A DNA stretch of 64,000 bases from Legionella geestiana (GTDB taxonomy: Bacteria > Pseudomonadota > Gammaproteobacteria > Legionellales > Legionellaceae): positions 2,227,001 through 2,291,000 of the forward strand of contig NZ_CP038271.1 in assembly GCF_004571195.1 (NCBI RefSeq). Direction: 5' to 3'. The notes beneath the pieces are model-generated. The model ran no database searches and had not been told where the DNA came from. It worked only from the letters and a program-made list of their open reading frames with translations. Shown one piece after another: positions 44,549-52,920 of this stretch; position 1 is the stretch's first letter, and the number at the start of each line of letters is the position of its first letter. Both the position numbers and the translations under genes were made by a program.

Positions 44549-44917
44549 ATGCGAATGTTATCCATGGTGTTACTGGCGCTCTGTGCTTTCACTGCAGGTG
44601 CGGCTGAATACTGTCCAGACCCGGAAACGACTTCGCTGCAATGGGGCGTGCCACCTGAACCCTGGCAGGAAAACCCCTTTTCTCCAAACCCGCCGCAGGG
44701 CGAGCGCGGTACCCGTTTTGTGCGGGCAAATATCCTGGTTGCGGGTGTCGGGCAGGGCGTCATGTGTACCTATCGTACATCTGCCGGCGAATATTCCATC
44801 TGGTGGCAGGTACGGGTAAAAATTCCATCGCGCGATGATTATGACTGGATTGAAACCCAGGGGGGCTATGTCTGCACCAATGGACGAGAGAGTTGTCCTT
44901 TTTATGTGGCAATTTAA
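44549..44917 (+). CDS. Small secreted protein, possibly DUF3757-like
   Basis: This 122-residue protein has a signal peptide (MRMLSMVLLALCAFTAGAA). The mature part, EYCPDPETTSLQWGVPPEPW then GTRFVRANILVAGVGQGVM and EYSIWWQVRV, has four cysteines that could form disulfides. It resembles small exported proteins found in several copies in Legionella (I think of the DUF3757 group, but am not certain). Function is unknown. AAGGAG lies just upstream of the ATG. It lies 10 bp after the permease stop. Confidence 0.7.
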   Translation: MRMLSMVLLALCAFTAGAAEYCPDPETTSLQWGVPPEPWQENPFSPNPPQGERGTRFVRANILVAGVGQGVMCTYRTSAGEYSIWWQVRVKIPSRDDYDWIETQGGYVCTNGRESCPFYVAI

Positions 44918-44931
44918 CAGGAGCAGGTGTC

Positions 44932-45444
44932 ATGTTTTCGACAAAAGCAGGTGTCATGATTTTTAAGGAACTGGATAATTATGTATTACAAAATACGTCA
45001 AAGGTCTTAATCAATGCGCTCGAAATGGCCAATGAGCCCAATAATATCTGCGAATTATTGCCGGATTATTTCGGTAGAGTGACGCTGCATCACCGCGAAG
45101 GGCCTCCAGTCAGCTCGCTGCTTGCTCACAGAGAGCACATTGTGAATCGCAGTATTTTATTGATGGATGGTGGTGTCAGTTTCAAGTTCAAATCTATGAC
45201 GCTTCCGCGTGACTCTTACGGGGAATTTTTTGAAAAACCTTCATCATGCAACCAGGTAAAAATGACCTTTCAGGTTGGGATAACTGTGCCGCAGGAAAAT
45301 GCCGAGCCGGTTTTCTACAGATTTCAGGTGCAGTTTGACGCACTGAATCTGCCGCTTGAAGACGTTCAAAGCCTGGCGCAGGAAGATGCTGACTGCATGA
45401 TGCTTGAACGGGAAGAATCTGGGTCTAAATGTACTCTCATGTAG
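44932..45444 (+). CDS. 170-residue protein ending in a CaaX prenylation box
   Basis: No family is recognised. There is no signal peptide. The last residues are GSKCTLM, and the final four (C-T-L-M) fit a eukaryotic CaaX box: Cys, any residue, aliphatic Leu, and Met, which favours farnesylation. Several Dot/Icm effectors of Legionella are known to use host prenylation in this way. The body (YVLQNTSKVLINALEMANEPNNICELL, then a beta-rich part) offers no other motif. I chose the ATG at 44932, preceded by AGGAG at seven bases; an in-frame start at 44893 is less likely. A strong terminator follows. Confidence 0.72.
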   Translation: MFSTKAGVMIFKELDNYVLQNTSKVLINALEMANEPNNICELLPDYFGRVTLHHREGPPVSSLLAHREHIVNRSILLMDGGVSFKFKSMTLPRDSYGEFFEKPSSCNQVKMTFQVGITVPQENAEPVFYRFQVQFDALNLPLEDVQSLAQEDADCMMLEREESGSKCTLM

Positions 45445-45453
45445 CATCCTTAT

Positions 45454-45490
45454 TGCCCTCTTTAAAAAGAGGGCATATTCTTTTCTTCAT
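45454..45490 (+). terminator. Rho-independent terminator after the CaaX gene
   Basis: TGCCCTCTTT (45454-45463) pairs perfectly with AAAGAGGGCA (45466-45475) and TATTCTTTTCTT follows. It starts nine bases after the stop codon. Confidence 0.85.
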
Positions 45491-45540
45491 AACTGGGTTG
45501 ACTGCGTTATAGAGGCGCCCCGTTGTTTGCAAACCCTGAT

Positions 45541-45551
45541 ACACGCCCTAA
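45541..45551. repeat. Short copy of the ACACGCCCTAA repeat end
   Basis: ACACGCCCTAA matches the outer end of the repeat family at 27409, 40743 and 58684. No other part of the element is visible. It lies at the border between GC-rich sequence and the AT-rich toxin-antitoxin island. Confidence 0.4.
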
Positions 45552-45575
45552 TATTTCACTGGAACTAAATTTAAA

Positions 45576-45614
45576 TGGATATAACGTATTACTCAGGCTA
45601 TACTACAAATGTAG
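45576..45614 (+). promoter_or_regulatory. Promoter and operator palindrome of the toxin-antitoxin pair
   Basis: TGGATA (45576-45581) and TATACT (45599-45604) are 17 bases apart. CTACA (45603-45607) and TGTAG (45610-45614) form an inverted repeat overlapping the end of the -10 box, and a further TGTAG half-site follows near 45629. Antitoxins of this type usually bind such palindromes to repress their own operon. Confidence 0.55.
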
Positions 45615-45640
45615 CAAAAAATTACCATTGTAGGTGAATC

Positions 45641-45859
45641 ATGGGTATTCCTATCAGAATTGATGAAACAATTTATAACGAAGCGAAAAAAGTTGCTTCG
45701 GCTGAGTTTCGCTCTATTCCTAGTCAAATTGAATATTGGGCTAAATTAGGAAAATGTGCATTGGATAATCCGGATTTACCAATTGAATTTATTAAAGATG
45801 TGCTTTCATCAAAACTTCAGGATAAATCTTTAGCAGAGCCTTTTGATTTTGAGGGATAA
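45641..45859 (+). CDS. ParD-like antitoxin
   Basis: This 72-residue protein begins GIPIRIDETIYNEAKKVASAEFRSIPSQIEYWAKLGKCAL, which fits the ParD-like antitoxin family with a ribbon-helix-helix DNA-binding start. The C-terminal tail (DVLSSKLQDKSLAEPFDFEG) would wrap the toxin. The gene is clearly more AT-rich than the flanking genes, a sign of recent acquisition. The toxin gene starts two bases after its stop codon's first overlap region (ATG at 45861), so the pair is translated together. Confidence 0.85.
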   Translation: MGIPIRIDETIYNEAKKVASAEFRSIPSQIEYWAKLGKCALDNPDLPIEFIKDVLSSKLQDKSLAEPFDFEG

Positions 45860-45860
45860 A

Positions 45861-46148
45861 ATGGTTGAAATCAGCGTGCAACAAATGCCCGCTTTTAAAA
45901 AGGCATATAAAAAATTACCTCGCTCTCACCAGTTACTTGTAAATAATGCGATTAAAGCTATCATTGAACACCCTCAACTTGGAGAAGAAAAAAAAGGTGA
46001 TTTGTCAGGAATTTACGTTTATAAATTTAAAGTTAATCATCAAGAATTTCTTCTGGCTTATGAATGGTGCGAGGTGCAACGACTTTTATTAGCATTAGGC
46101 GTACATGAAAATTTTTATCGAGATCTTAAACGGCAAATAAATCGCTGA
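45861..46148 (+). CDS. RelE/ParE-superfamily toxin
   Basis: This 95-residue protein has the RelE/ParE fold pattern: a helical start (FKKAYKKLPRSHQLLVNNAIKAI), then GDLSGIYVYKFKVNHQEFLLAYEWC and a C-terminal strand (LLLALGVHENFYRDLKR). Such toxins cut mRNA at the ribosome or poison gyrase; the sequence does not decide which. I chose the ATG at 45861 with GAGGG upstream; an in-frame ATG at 45843 lies inside the antitoxin. Base composition is AT-rich like its partner. Confidence 0.86.
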   Translation: MVEISVQQMPAFKKAYKKLPRSHQLLVNNAIKAIIEHPQLGEEKKGDLSGIYVYKFKVNHQEFLLAYEWCEVQRLLLALGVHENFYRDLKRQINR

Positions 46149-46194
46149 GCTTATAAAACGTTGCTTCCCTGTCTTACCTGTATTAGAGAAACTC

Positions 46195-47409
46195 ATGTCT
46201 GATATTCCACGCGCCTCCTCATTGCCACACGAAAAACATGTTCTGGTCGCAGGTGCCGGTGTTGCAGGTCCACTTGTGTGTTACTGGTTGAAACAAGCAG
46301 GATACCTGCCGATGTTGATTGAAAAGAGTCCCTTCTTAAGGCAGGGAGGACATGCTGTAGACATTAGAGGTATCGCCGTTCAAATCGCCAAAAAAATGAG
46401 CATTTATGAGGAAATCTGTTGTCAGCGCACACAGATTGCAACCACCCGATATGTTGATACTGAGGGTAAGACGCTGATGGAGCAATCCGGCGAGGCCGCG
46501 GGTTTCAGGCAGGGCGAGGAAGTGGAAATTGTCCGAGGCGACCTCATTGCTATCATAATGTCGACCATTAAAGACGTTCCGCGCTATTTTCAACAGTCAA
46601 TAACTGCGATTCGAAACAATGACGACAGTGTGGAAGTGGATTTTAACGATGGTAAAAAAGGGCGTTTTGGTCTCCTCATTGGATGTGACGGCCTGCACTC
46701 CTCCATTCGAAAACGTGTTTTTACAGAGGATGAGGTTCAGTTAAATAATCTTGGCTTTTACATCAGTGTTTTTAATCACCCCAATTATCTTCAGTTGCGA
46801 CAAAGTGAAATAATATTCAAGCGTTATCATAAGCTTGTGCATGTGAGCAGCGACAAAGATGCCGATAGAGCGCGCACCGGATTTTTGTTCCGCTCTAAAA
46901 AGACGCTGACTGATAAGCGAAACATCGCGGCTCAGAAGCAATTTCTGAGGGAGCACTTTCAGCATGCCGGCTGGGAAACCGACACGCTCCTTGAATACAT
47001 GGATAAAGCGACAGAGCTCTATTTCGATTCCATCAGTCAGATAAAAATGCCTTACTGGACAAAAGGGAGGGTGGCACTGGTTGGTGATGCCGGCTATTGT
47101 GCCTCGCCGCTGTCGGGACAGGGAACCAGTCTGGCGCTCGTAGGCGCGTACATTTTGGCGGGTGAGCTGAAAGCTGCAGCCGGCAATCATGCCATTGCTT
47201 TTGAGCGCTACAATTCGTTAATGCGACCTTTTGTTGAGGCCAATCAGGATTTTGGAGCGTTTATCAGTCAAACCTATCTGGTTGATGACGCTGAAACTGA
47301 CTCAAAACAGGTGGATGAGAATCGAATGATTATGGAAAAATTACAGGCAGCATCAGGTGCAATGTGCCTGCCGGAGTATGAAGACATGTGCCGCGCTCTG
47401 ACATCGTGA
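46195..47409 (+). CDS. FAD-dependent monooxygenase (PHBH/TetX-like)
   Basis: This 404-residue flavoprotein begins with the dinucleotide fold HVLVAGAGVAGPLVCYWLKQAGY. The second FAD motif GLLIGCDGLHSSIRKRVF lies near 160, and the third, GRVALVGDAGYCASPLSGQGTSLAL, near 290. All are typical of aromatic hydroxylases and TetX-like enzymes that use NAD(P)H and O2. The substrate is unknown; resistance by oxidation of an antibiotic is possible but not shown. It follows the toxin gene by 46 bp, although the composition is closer to the rest of the genome. Confidence 0.88.
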   Translation: MSDIPRASSLPHEKHVLVAGAGVAGPLVCYWLKQAGYLPMLIEKSPFLRQGGHAVDIRGIAVQIAKKMSIYEEICCQRTQIATTRYVDTEGKTLMEQSGEAAGFRQGEEVEIVRGDLIAIIMSTIKDVPRYFQQSITAIRNNDDSVEVDFNDGKKGRFGLLIGCDGLHSSIRKRVFTEDEVQLNNLGFYISVFNHPNYLQLRQSEIIFKRYHKLVHVSSDKDADRARTGFLFRSKKTLTDKRNIAAQKQFLREHFQHAGWETDTLLEYMDKATELYFDSISQIKMPYWTKGRVALVGDAGYCASPLSGQGTSLALVGAYILAGELKAAAGNHAIAFERYNSLMRPFVEANQDFGAFISQTYLVDDAETDSKQVDENRMIMEKLQAASGAMCLPEYEDMCRALTS

Positions 47410-47468
47410 CGCAATCAGATGATGCTCTCTTGTTCTAACTAAAAGACTGCCTTAAAATGATGTGTGTC

Positions 47469-47494
47469 TCACTGATATTCATCGAATTCAGTGA
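47469..47494. other. Inverted repeat upstream of the outer-membrane protein gene
   Basis: TCACTGA (47469-47475) and TCAGTGA (47488-47494) pair, and the stem continues with ATTC/GAAT, interrupted by one unpaired T. ATTTTC follows, so it may end the monooxygenase transcript; it could equally be an operator 40 bases before the porin-like gene. Confidence 0.5.
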
Positions 47495-47533
47495 ATTTTC
47501 AGTTGGTTATACGTAATTAAAAGGATTTGAGGT

Positions 47534-48343
47534 ATGTCAAAAAACAAACAATTCAGTGCCCTTTGTTTATCTCTGAGTGTATCTGCGACTGTACTGGCAG
47601 GAACAATGGGACCAGATGTAAAACCCGAAGCATGGTATCTGGTGGGTGGAGCCGGTGCCTCCTGGTCAAGAGACGCGGATATCAGAGTTGACCCGCGTAT
47701 TTGGGATCCTGCCGAGCAGGGGTACTCTGATAATCTTGGCTCCGCGGGCTTATTGATGTTTGGTGTGGGCCGCTACCTTACCGATGCTTTCCGAGTTGAT
47801 GCACGCTACGAACATAGAAGCGAGTATAAGTATTCTAAATTTCAAACAGGAATTAATAACGGTGTTCCTGGATTTACAGGTACCGAACGTACACGAAAAT
47901 TTGAAATGGACAGTAACAGTTTAATGGTGAATGGCTGGTTAGATCTCGGTACCCTTAACTCACGTTTATTGTGGCAGGCGGGTTCCATGACGCTTCAACC
48001 CTTCGTAGGCGGAGGAATTGGAGTTGATTACCTGAACGTAGAAAACTTTAGAACCATAGCCGACCCTTTCGGCGACAACAGAAATGAAATTGCCTCCATT
48101 AACCAGACTACTACCGGCTCCCGTTTTGCCTGGCGCCTTGGTGCCGGATTATCCGCGCAATTAACCAAACGCACCACACTGGCTGTTGGGTATGATTACT
48201 TTGATGGTGGAAATATCCCGTTTCCTGATTTCATCCTGTCCTCATTGTCCGCGCCCAGTGGAAGAACCGGTGTAAGTGTTACTCCATGGCATGGTTCGTT
48301 TGCGGCGAATGAAGTCTATGCAGAGCTGCGCGTGTTAATCTAA
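47534..48343 (+). CDS. Outer-membrane beta-barrel protein
   Basis: This 269-residue protein has a signal peptide (ending TVLAG) and then alternating strands typical of an eight-stranded OmpA/OmpW-like barrel: WYLVGGAGASWSRD, FRVDARYEHRSEYKYSK, LQPFVGGGIGVDYLN, RFAWRLGAGLSAQLTKRTTLAVGYDYFDGG, and a final NEVYAELRVLI. It lies in the outer membrane. Legionella genomes carry many such proteins of unknown purpose. AGGATTTGAGG precedes the ATG. The gene stands alone, with inverted repeats on both sides. Confidence 0.83.
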   Translation: MSKNKQFSALCLSLSVSATVLAGTMGPDVKPEAWYLVGGAGASWSRDADIRVDPRIWDPAEQGYSDNLGSAGLLMFGVGRYLTDAFRVDARYEHRSEYKYSKFQTGINNGVPGFTGTERTRKFEMDSNSLMVNGWLDLGTLNSRLLWQAGSMTLQPFVGGGIGVDYLNVENFRTIADPFGDNRNEIASINQTTTGSRFAWRLGAGLSAQLTKRTTLAVGYDYFDGGNIPFPDFILSSLSAPSGRTGVSVTPWHGSFAANEVYAELRVLI

Positions 48344-48361
48344 ACAGTGTCGAGTGGTGGG

Positions 48362-48400
48362 CATATCTCCTTGTTTCAGGAGCTGACACAAGGAGATATG
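48362..48400. terminator. Perfect 13-bp inverted repeat between convergent genes
   Basis: CATATCTCCTTGT (48362-48374) pairs with ACAAGGAGATATG (48388-48400), extended outwards by GGG/TCC with a G-U pair. It lies between the stop of the outer-membrane gene and the end of nadA, so it probably acts as a bidirectional terminator even though T-runs are missing. Confidence 0.65.
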
Positions 48401-48410
48401 TCCGAGTCCC

Positions 48411-49763
48411 CTAAATCAGCTGCTCATTCCCTTCGGTAATGGCAATCATGCGTTGCAGTGCTTTTTTTGCGTTATCAACGACATACTGCTGGTCAATCTG
48501 TGACAGCCGCTGACGGCCACCTGTGAATTCGTTGACCACATCGCCCGCAAGCACTTCGTTATAGCTCATGGACTTTCCTTCGCGCAGTAAATCAAGAAGG
48601 CCTACGAGATGAGGCGGGTCGTTACGGGACATCGTGGCGCATCCGCATCCGTAACCCGCATCATTAGGGGCAAGCGGGGCATCGGCGACATTGACCACTT
48701 CAATGCCGAGAGGCGCGCAATGTTGTTTCATGTTTTCCACGAGGTGGTTTTCCGTACCGATAGCATATTTTCGCGTACCAGCGCGGTCATGCAGAACAAA
48801 ATCCCAGATAAAGGCGGTAGAACCTGCCTCATCAGCCACTCGCAGAACTTCGTTGCGGCACTCAGGGTGCACAACAGTCGTGAAGCCCGCGTTTTTCCAG
48901 TAAGCGCACATGGAAGCCTTAAAGTGGGTGTGTACCGCACACTCACTGGAGAACATCACCATTTCTGCTTCATCAAACTGGCGGAGTGTATCGGCATCCT
49001 GCGCCTCCAGCGAATACTGTGCACCGGCAGTGCCGCCTGGCCAGAAGGCGATTTTTTCAATCCCAAGCCACCATGCGACATTTTCGCCCATGTGGCGGTC
49101 AGGAATAAAAAGAATTTTTTTCTTTTTGGCGCGCGCCCAGGCAACAATTTTTTTGACATTTGAGCTCGTGCAGACTGCTCCACCCTGAGCGCCGGTCAGT
49201 GCCTTAACCCTTCCTGAAGTATTCATGTAACAGACCGGCAGAATATTTTCGGCACCATACCGCGCATTTAAATCCATGAAGGCCGGTTCTACCATAAAAT
49301 CTTTGGCAAGCATTTCCATGGTACAGCCGGATTTGGGGTTGGTAATGTAGACGTGCTGGCCGGGATTGGCAAGAATGCTGATGGATTCCGCCATGAAATG
49401 CACGGCAGACTCTACAATTACTGATTTTTCCGGATGATGTGCGGCCATAAGCGCGAGCTGATAAGAATCTCCCACCTGGCCACCAAACGCCTCGATGAGG
49501 CGAACTATCTCCCCTCCCATGTAATAATGGGCGAGCAGCAGCAGCTTATCGCCAAAATGGTCGCGTGCTTTTTGCATGTAAGGGCTCATCCAGGCGACAA
49601 CGGTCGAGAGTTTGCGGTCTGGAAGTGCCTGATAGGCTTCGGCATAAGGGATAAATTCTTCCTGATACCAGTCGAGCGGATAATCGCTCTGGCAGATGCG
49701 CATGTCATTCGTGATGTGCATGCGCGTTTTCTCCGGATCGTAGGTTTTATCGGTGGAGAACAT
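48411..49763 (-). CDS. nadA: Quinolinate synthase, long form
   Basis: NadA condenses iminoaspartate from NadB with dihydroxyacetone phosphate to quinolinate, using a 4Fe-4S cluster. At 450 residues it is longer than the usual 350: about 60 extra N-terminal residues and several insertions. The cluster cysteines are likely in PVCYMNTSGRVKA, VVHPECRNEV and GYGCGCATMSRNDPP. LLLLAHYYMGGEIVRL and SGCTMEMLAKDFM are conserved. It starts 11 bp after nadB in the same operon; GAGGT precedes the ATG. Confidence 0.93.
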   Translation of the reverse strand: MFSTDKTYDPEKTRMHITNDMRICQSDYPLDWYQEEFIPYAEAYQALPDRKLSTVVAWMSPYMQKARDHFGDKLLLLAHYYMGGEIVRLIEAFGGQVGDSYQLALMAAHHPEKSVIVESAVHFMAESISILANPGQHVYITNPKSGCTMEMLAKDFMVEPAFMDLNARYGAENILPVCYMNTSGRVKALTGAQGGAVCTSSNVKKIVAWARAKKKKILFIPDRHMGENVAWWLGIEKIAFWPGGTAGAQYSLEAQDADTLRQFDEAEMVMFSSECAVHTHFKASMCAYWKNAGFTTVVHPECRNEVLRVADEAGSTAFIWDFVLHDRAGTRKYAIGTENHLVENMKQHCAPLGIEVVNVADAPLAPNDAGYGCGCATMSRNDPPHLVGLLDLLREGKSMSYNEVLAGDVVNEFTGGRQRLSQIDQQYVVDNAKKALQRMIAITEGNEQLI

Positions 49764-49774
49764 TCAATACCTCA

Positions 49775-51424
49775 TTAAAAAAAAGGAGTTTGCGGGGCAT
49801 TCAGACGGTCAATGCTTTCTTGAGCCCGCTCATTTTTTTGGGGAAAATCTTCACGGTAATGACCGCCTCGCGATTCCCGGCGCATTAGCGCAGCTCTTAC
49901 AATCAGTTCGGCATTCAGCACAATGTTGCGAAGCTCGATAAAATCTCGGGTGATACAATGCTTCCAGTAATATTCTTCAATAATTTTTTTACGTTTGATA
50001 ATTAATTGTAGAACATCCTGCAAACCTGCTTCGGTGCGGACTATGCCGGCATAAGAGGTCATTTCGCCCCGAAGACCGCGCCAGTGCGCATTAATCTGAC
50101 TTGCGCGGCGCTGGTTGATTTCTCGTGGCGAACTCCAGCAGGGAATGTGCGGCAGATTATCGGATGGCGTTGCCAAATCATCAAGGCATCGCTTTGCGGC
50201 CAGTTCTGCCATGACGAGTCCTTCGAGAAGGGCATTACTCGCAAGGCGATTGGCACCATGCAGTCCGGTAAAGGCGGCCTCGCCAATGGCATAGAGGCGT
50301 TTCAAATCCGTGCGTCCATCGACTTCAGCGAGCACGCCGCCACACTGGTAGTGTGCGGCCGGCACGACTGGAATGGTGTCCTGACTCATGTCGATACCCG
50401 CCTCCAGCAGGGTGCTGAAAATCTGCGGAAAGCGTTTTTTCAGGAACGAGCGCGACTGATGGGTGATATCAAGCCATACAAAGCCTTTTTGCCCCTGTTC
50501 AATTTCACTGAAAATAGCCCGTGCGACTACATCGCGGGTGGCAAGTTCCATGGCATCGGGGGCGTAATGCTTCATGAAGCGCTCACCGGTATCGGCGTTA
50601 CGCAGCAGCGCGCCTTCACCGCGCACCGCTTCGGAAATCAGGAAGTTATTGATGGCATGGTGGTGCAGAAGGGTCGGGTGAAACTGGTAAAATTCCATAT
50701 TGCCAACACGTGCGCCTGCACGATAGGCCATGGCCACACCATCGCCGGTGGCGACCATCGGGTTGGTAGTGTAACGCCAGGTTTTACCGGCGCCACCGGT
50801 CGCAAGAATAACGGCTTTAGCCAGAAAGGTATGGATGCTGAGACTCACGCCATCAAGCACATAAGCCCCCAGCACCTCACCCTGGTTATCGGTGCGGTGC
50901 GGATGATAGTGTGTAATCAGATTGACAGCAGTGTGGTTTTCAAAAAAATCGACCCCGGGAAGCCCGCGCACGCGCTCAAGCAGGGTACCGGTGACCGTAA
51001 GGCCGGTTTTATCGCCGCAATGATAAATGCGCCGATGTGAATGCCCGCCCTCGCGCGCCAGCGCAAACTGTCCATCGGTTTCCTGCGTGAAGCGCACGCC
51101 AATCGCGCTTAAGGTCTTTATCGCCGCAGGCGCCGATTGAATAATGCGCTCAACCGCGGGCTGATAGCAAAGCCCATCGCCTGCAAGCAGGGTATCATTG
51201 ATGTGTGCATCAATAGAGTCTTCTGACAGTGACACCGCCGCGATTCCGCCCTGGGCATAGCGGCTGTTGCACTCGCTGGCCTCGGCCTTACTGATAACTG
51301 CAATGCGCAAATCCTGGCGAAGCTGCTTTAGATGCAGGCAAAAACTGAGGCCGGCAATGCCGGTGCCGATGACGAGCACATCGTATTCAAAAGCCCGGCC
51401 TTCCTGGGAGGGCGAAGCGTTCAT
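49775..51424 (-). CDS. nadB: L-aspartate oxidase
   Basis: This 549-residue flavoprotein oxidises aspartate to iminoaspartate, the first step of de novo NAD synthesis. The FAD motif VLVIGTGIAGLSFCLHL is near the N-terminus, and ATGGAGKTWRYTTNP, EFYQFHPTLLHH, SEAVRGEGALLRN and GLHGANRLASNALLEGLVMA follow the succinate dehydrogenase/NadB pattern. The ATG overlaps the purB stop as ATGA, and nadA follows, so iminoaspartate is made and used by enzymes from one transcript. A long opposite frame over 50084-51040 is a shadow. Confidence 0.96.
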   Translation of the reverse strand: MNASPSQEGRAFEYDVLVIGTGIAGLSFCLHLKQLRQDLRIAVISKAEASECNSRYAQGGIAAVSLSEDSIDAHINDTLLAGDGLCYQPAVERIIQSAPAAIKTLSAIGVRFTQETDGQFALAREGGHSHRRIYHCGDKTGLTVTGTLLERVRGLPGVDFFENHTAVNLITHYHPHRTDNQGEVLGAYVLDGVSLSIHTFLAKAVILATGGAGKTWRYTTNPMVATGDGVAMAYRAGARVGNMEFYQFHPTLLHHHAINNFLISEAVRGEGALLRNADTGERFMKHYAPDAMELATRDVVARAIFSEIEQGQKGFVWLDITHQSRSFLKKRFPQIFSTLLEAGIDMSQDTIPVVPAAHYQCGGVLAEVDGRTDLKRLYAIGEAAFTGLHGANRLASNALLEGLVMAELAAKRCLDDLATPSDNLPHIPCWSSPREINQRRASQINAHWRGLRGEMTSYAGIVRTEAGLQDVLQLIIKRKKIIEEYYWKHCITRDFIELRNIVLNAELIVRAALMRRESRGGHYREDFPQKNERAQESIDRLNAPQTPFF

Positions 51425-52791
51425 GGAAATTTCCTGACAAGTTCAGCGGCAAGGCCCGTGTATTTTCCGGGCGTGAGCGCCATCAGACGTTGCCGCGCAT
51501 CCTCAGGGATGGCAAGCGTGCCGATGAACTGGCGAATTTTATCGCCATCAACGCCCAGTCCGCGCGTCAGTTCACGTAATTGCTCATACGCGTTTGGCAC
51601 CTGGTAGCGGCGCATAACAGTCTGGATAGCTTCACCTAAAACTTCCCAGTTGGCATCAAGGTCGTGCTTCAGAGCGTGCCGATTGATTTCAAGCTTCTGG
51701 TTGCCGCGTGTGATGGAGCGAAGCGCCGTCAGCATGTAGCCGAAAGCTACGCCAAGGTTACGCAGAACGGTAGAGTCTGAAAGATCGCGCTGCAGACGTG
51801 ATTGCGTCAGCTTATTGGCGAAATGGTCAAAAAGGGCGTTGGCAAGACCGATATTACCTTCGGCATTTTCAAAATCAATGGGATTTACCTTGTGCGGCAT
51901 CGTGGAGGAGCCGACTTCCGTGCTGATAACCTTCTGGCGAAAATAGCCAAGTGAAATGTAGGTCCAGACATCCCGACAGAAATCCAGCAGCACATTGTTA
52001 ATGCGCACGAGCAGATGCGACATTGCGGCAATCCCGTCATGCGGCTCAATCTGCGTGGTATAACCGTTGAAAGACAACCCCAGAGCGTTAACAAACTTTT
52101 CACAATGCGCGGGCCAGTCGACTTCAGGGTAGGCGGCGACATGCGCGTTATAATTACCCACGGCACCGTTACATTTTCCGGGAAGGCGCAGTTTTTCAAG
52201 CTCTGCGAATGGACGCGTCAAACGTGCGGCAAAGTTTGTGAGTTCCTTTCCAAGTGTCGTCGGTGAAGCGGGCTGCCCGTGGGTGCGCGCCAGCATGGCG
52301 ACCGTGGCGTGCTCCTGTCCGAGCGCGGTGATGGATGTGATAACCTCGGCAATCACCGGTTTCAGCACGTTTTGCAGCGCATCTTCAAGCATCAGAGCAT
52401 AGGCCAGATTGTTGATGTCCTCAGACGTGCAGGCAAAATGAATAAAGGGCGCACGTGAGGCAAGAGTGGCATCGGTCAGCAACTGGTCGCGCAGATAATA
52501 CTCCACGGCTTTGACATCATGATTGGTTGTTTTTTCATGCGCTTTTACCTGTTCGGCTGCGTTTAGGTCAAAGTGACTCAGGAGGTTTTCCAGAAAAGCG
52601 TTTTCACGCGCATCAAGCGGCTCTACCTCGATGATGGCAGGATTTTCAGCAAGCGATTGCAGCCAGCGGATTTCAACCAGCAGCCGGTAGCGGATAAGCG
52701 CGAACTCGCTGAAACAGGGGCGCAGTGCGGCAAGCTGCGCGCTGTAGCGGCCATCAAGCGGAGACAGGGCATTGAGCGTAAAACTGTTCAT
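51421..52791 (-). CDS. purB: Adenylosuccinate lyase
   Basis: This 456-residue enzyme matches E. coli PurB in length. It cleaves SAICAR and adenylosuccinate, each giving fumarate, in purine synthesis. The signature SSTMPHKVNPIDFENAEG holds the catalytic serine loop; HFACTSEDINNLAY and MLARTHGQPASPTTLGKEL are also conserved. I chose the ATG at 52791 (MNSFTLNALSPLDGRY), with AAGG upstream; the frame extends 55 codons further upstream without family support. It heads the purB-nadB-nadA operon, divergent from ppsA. Confidence 0.95.
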   Translation of the reverse strand: MNSFTLNALSPLDGRYSAQLAALRPCFSEFALIRYRLLVEIRWLQSLAENPAIIEVEPLDARENAFLENLLSHFDLNAAEQVKAHEKTTNHDVKAVEYYLRDQLLTDATLASRAPFIHFACTSEDINNLAYALMLEDALQNVLKPVIAEVITSITALGQEHATVAMLARTHGQPASPTTLGKELTNFAARLTRPFAELEKLRLPGKCNGAVGNYNAHVAAYPEVDWPAHCEKFVNALGLSFNGYTTQIEPHDGIAAMSHLLVRINNVLLDFCRDVWTYISLGYFRQKVISTEVGSSTMPHKVNPIDFENAEGNIGLANALFDHFANKLTQSRLQRDLSDSTVLRNLGVAFGYMLTALRSITRGNQKLEINRHALKHDLDANWEVLGEAIQTVMRRYQVPNAYEQLRELTRGLGVDGDKIRQFIGTLAIPEDARQRLMALTPGKYTGLAAELVRKFP

Positions 52792-52920
52792 GGAAACCTT
52801 GACGCATAAGAAAGCGCCTATCATAGACAAGCCCATGCCTGCGTGCAACTGTTGCCGATTCCCAAAGTGTTTCAAATTCAGTAGAATGACGCGCACATAC
52901 ATTAAGGATTTGGGGTTGAT

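Noticed and set aside
48609-49163. 184-codon plus-strand frame
   Set aside because: Shadow of nadA; no ribosome site and no family features.
50084-51040. 318-codon plus-strand frame
   Set aside because: Complete shadow of nadB with no recognisable domains.
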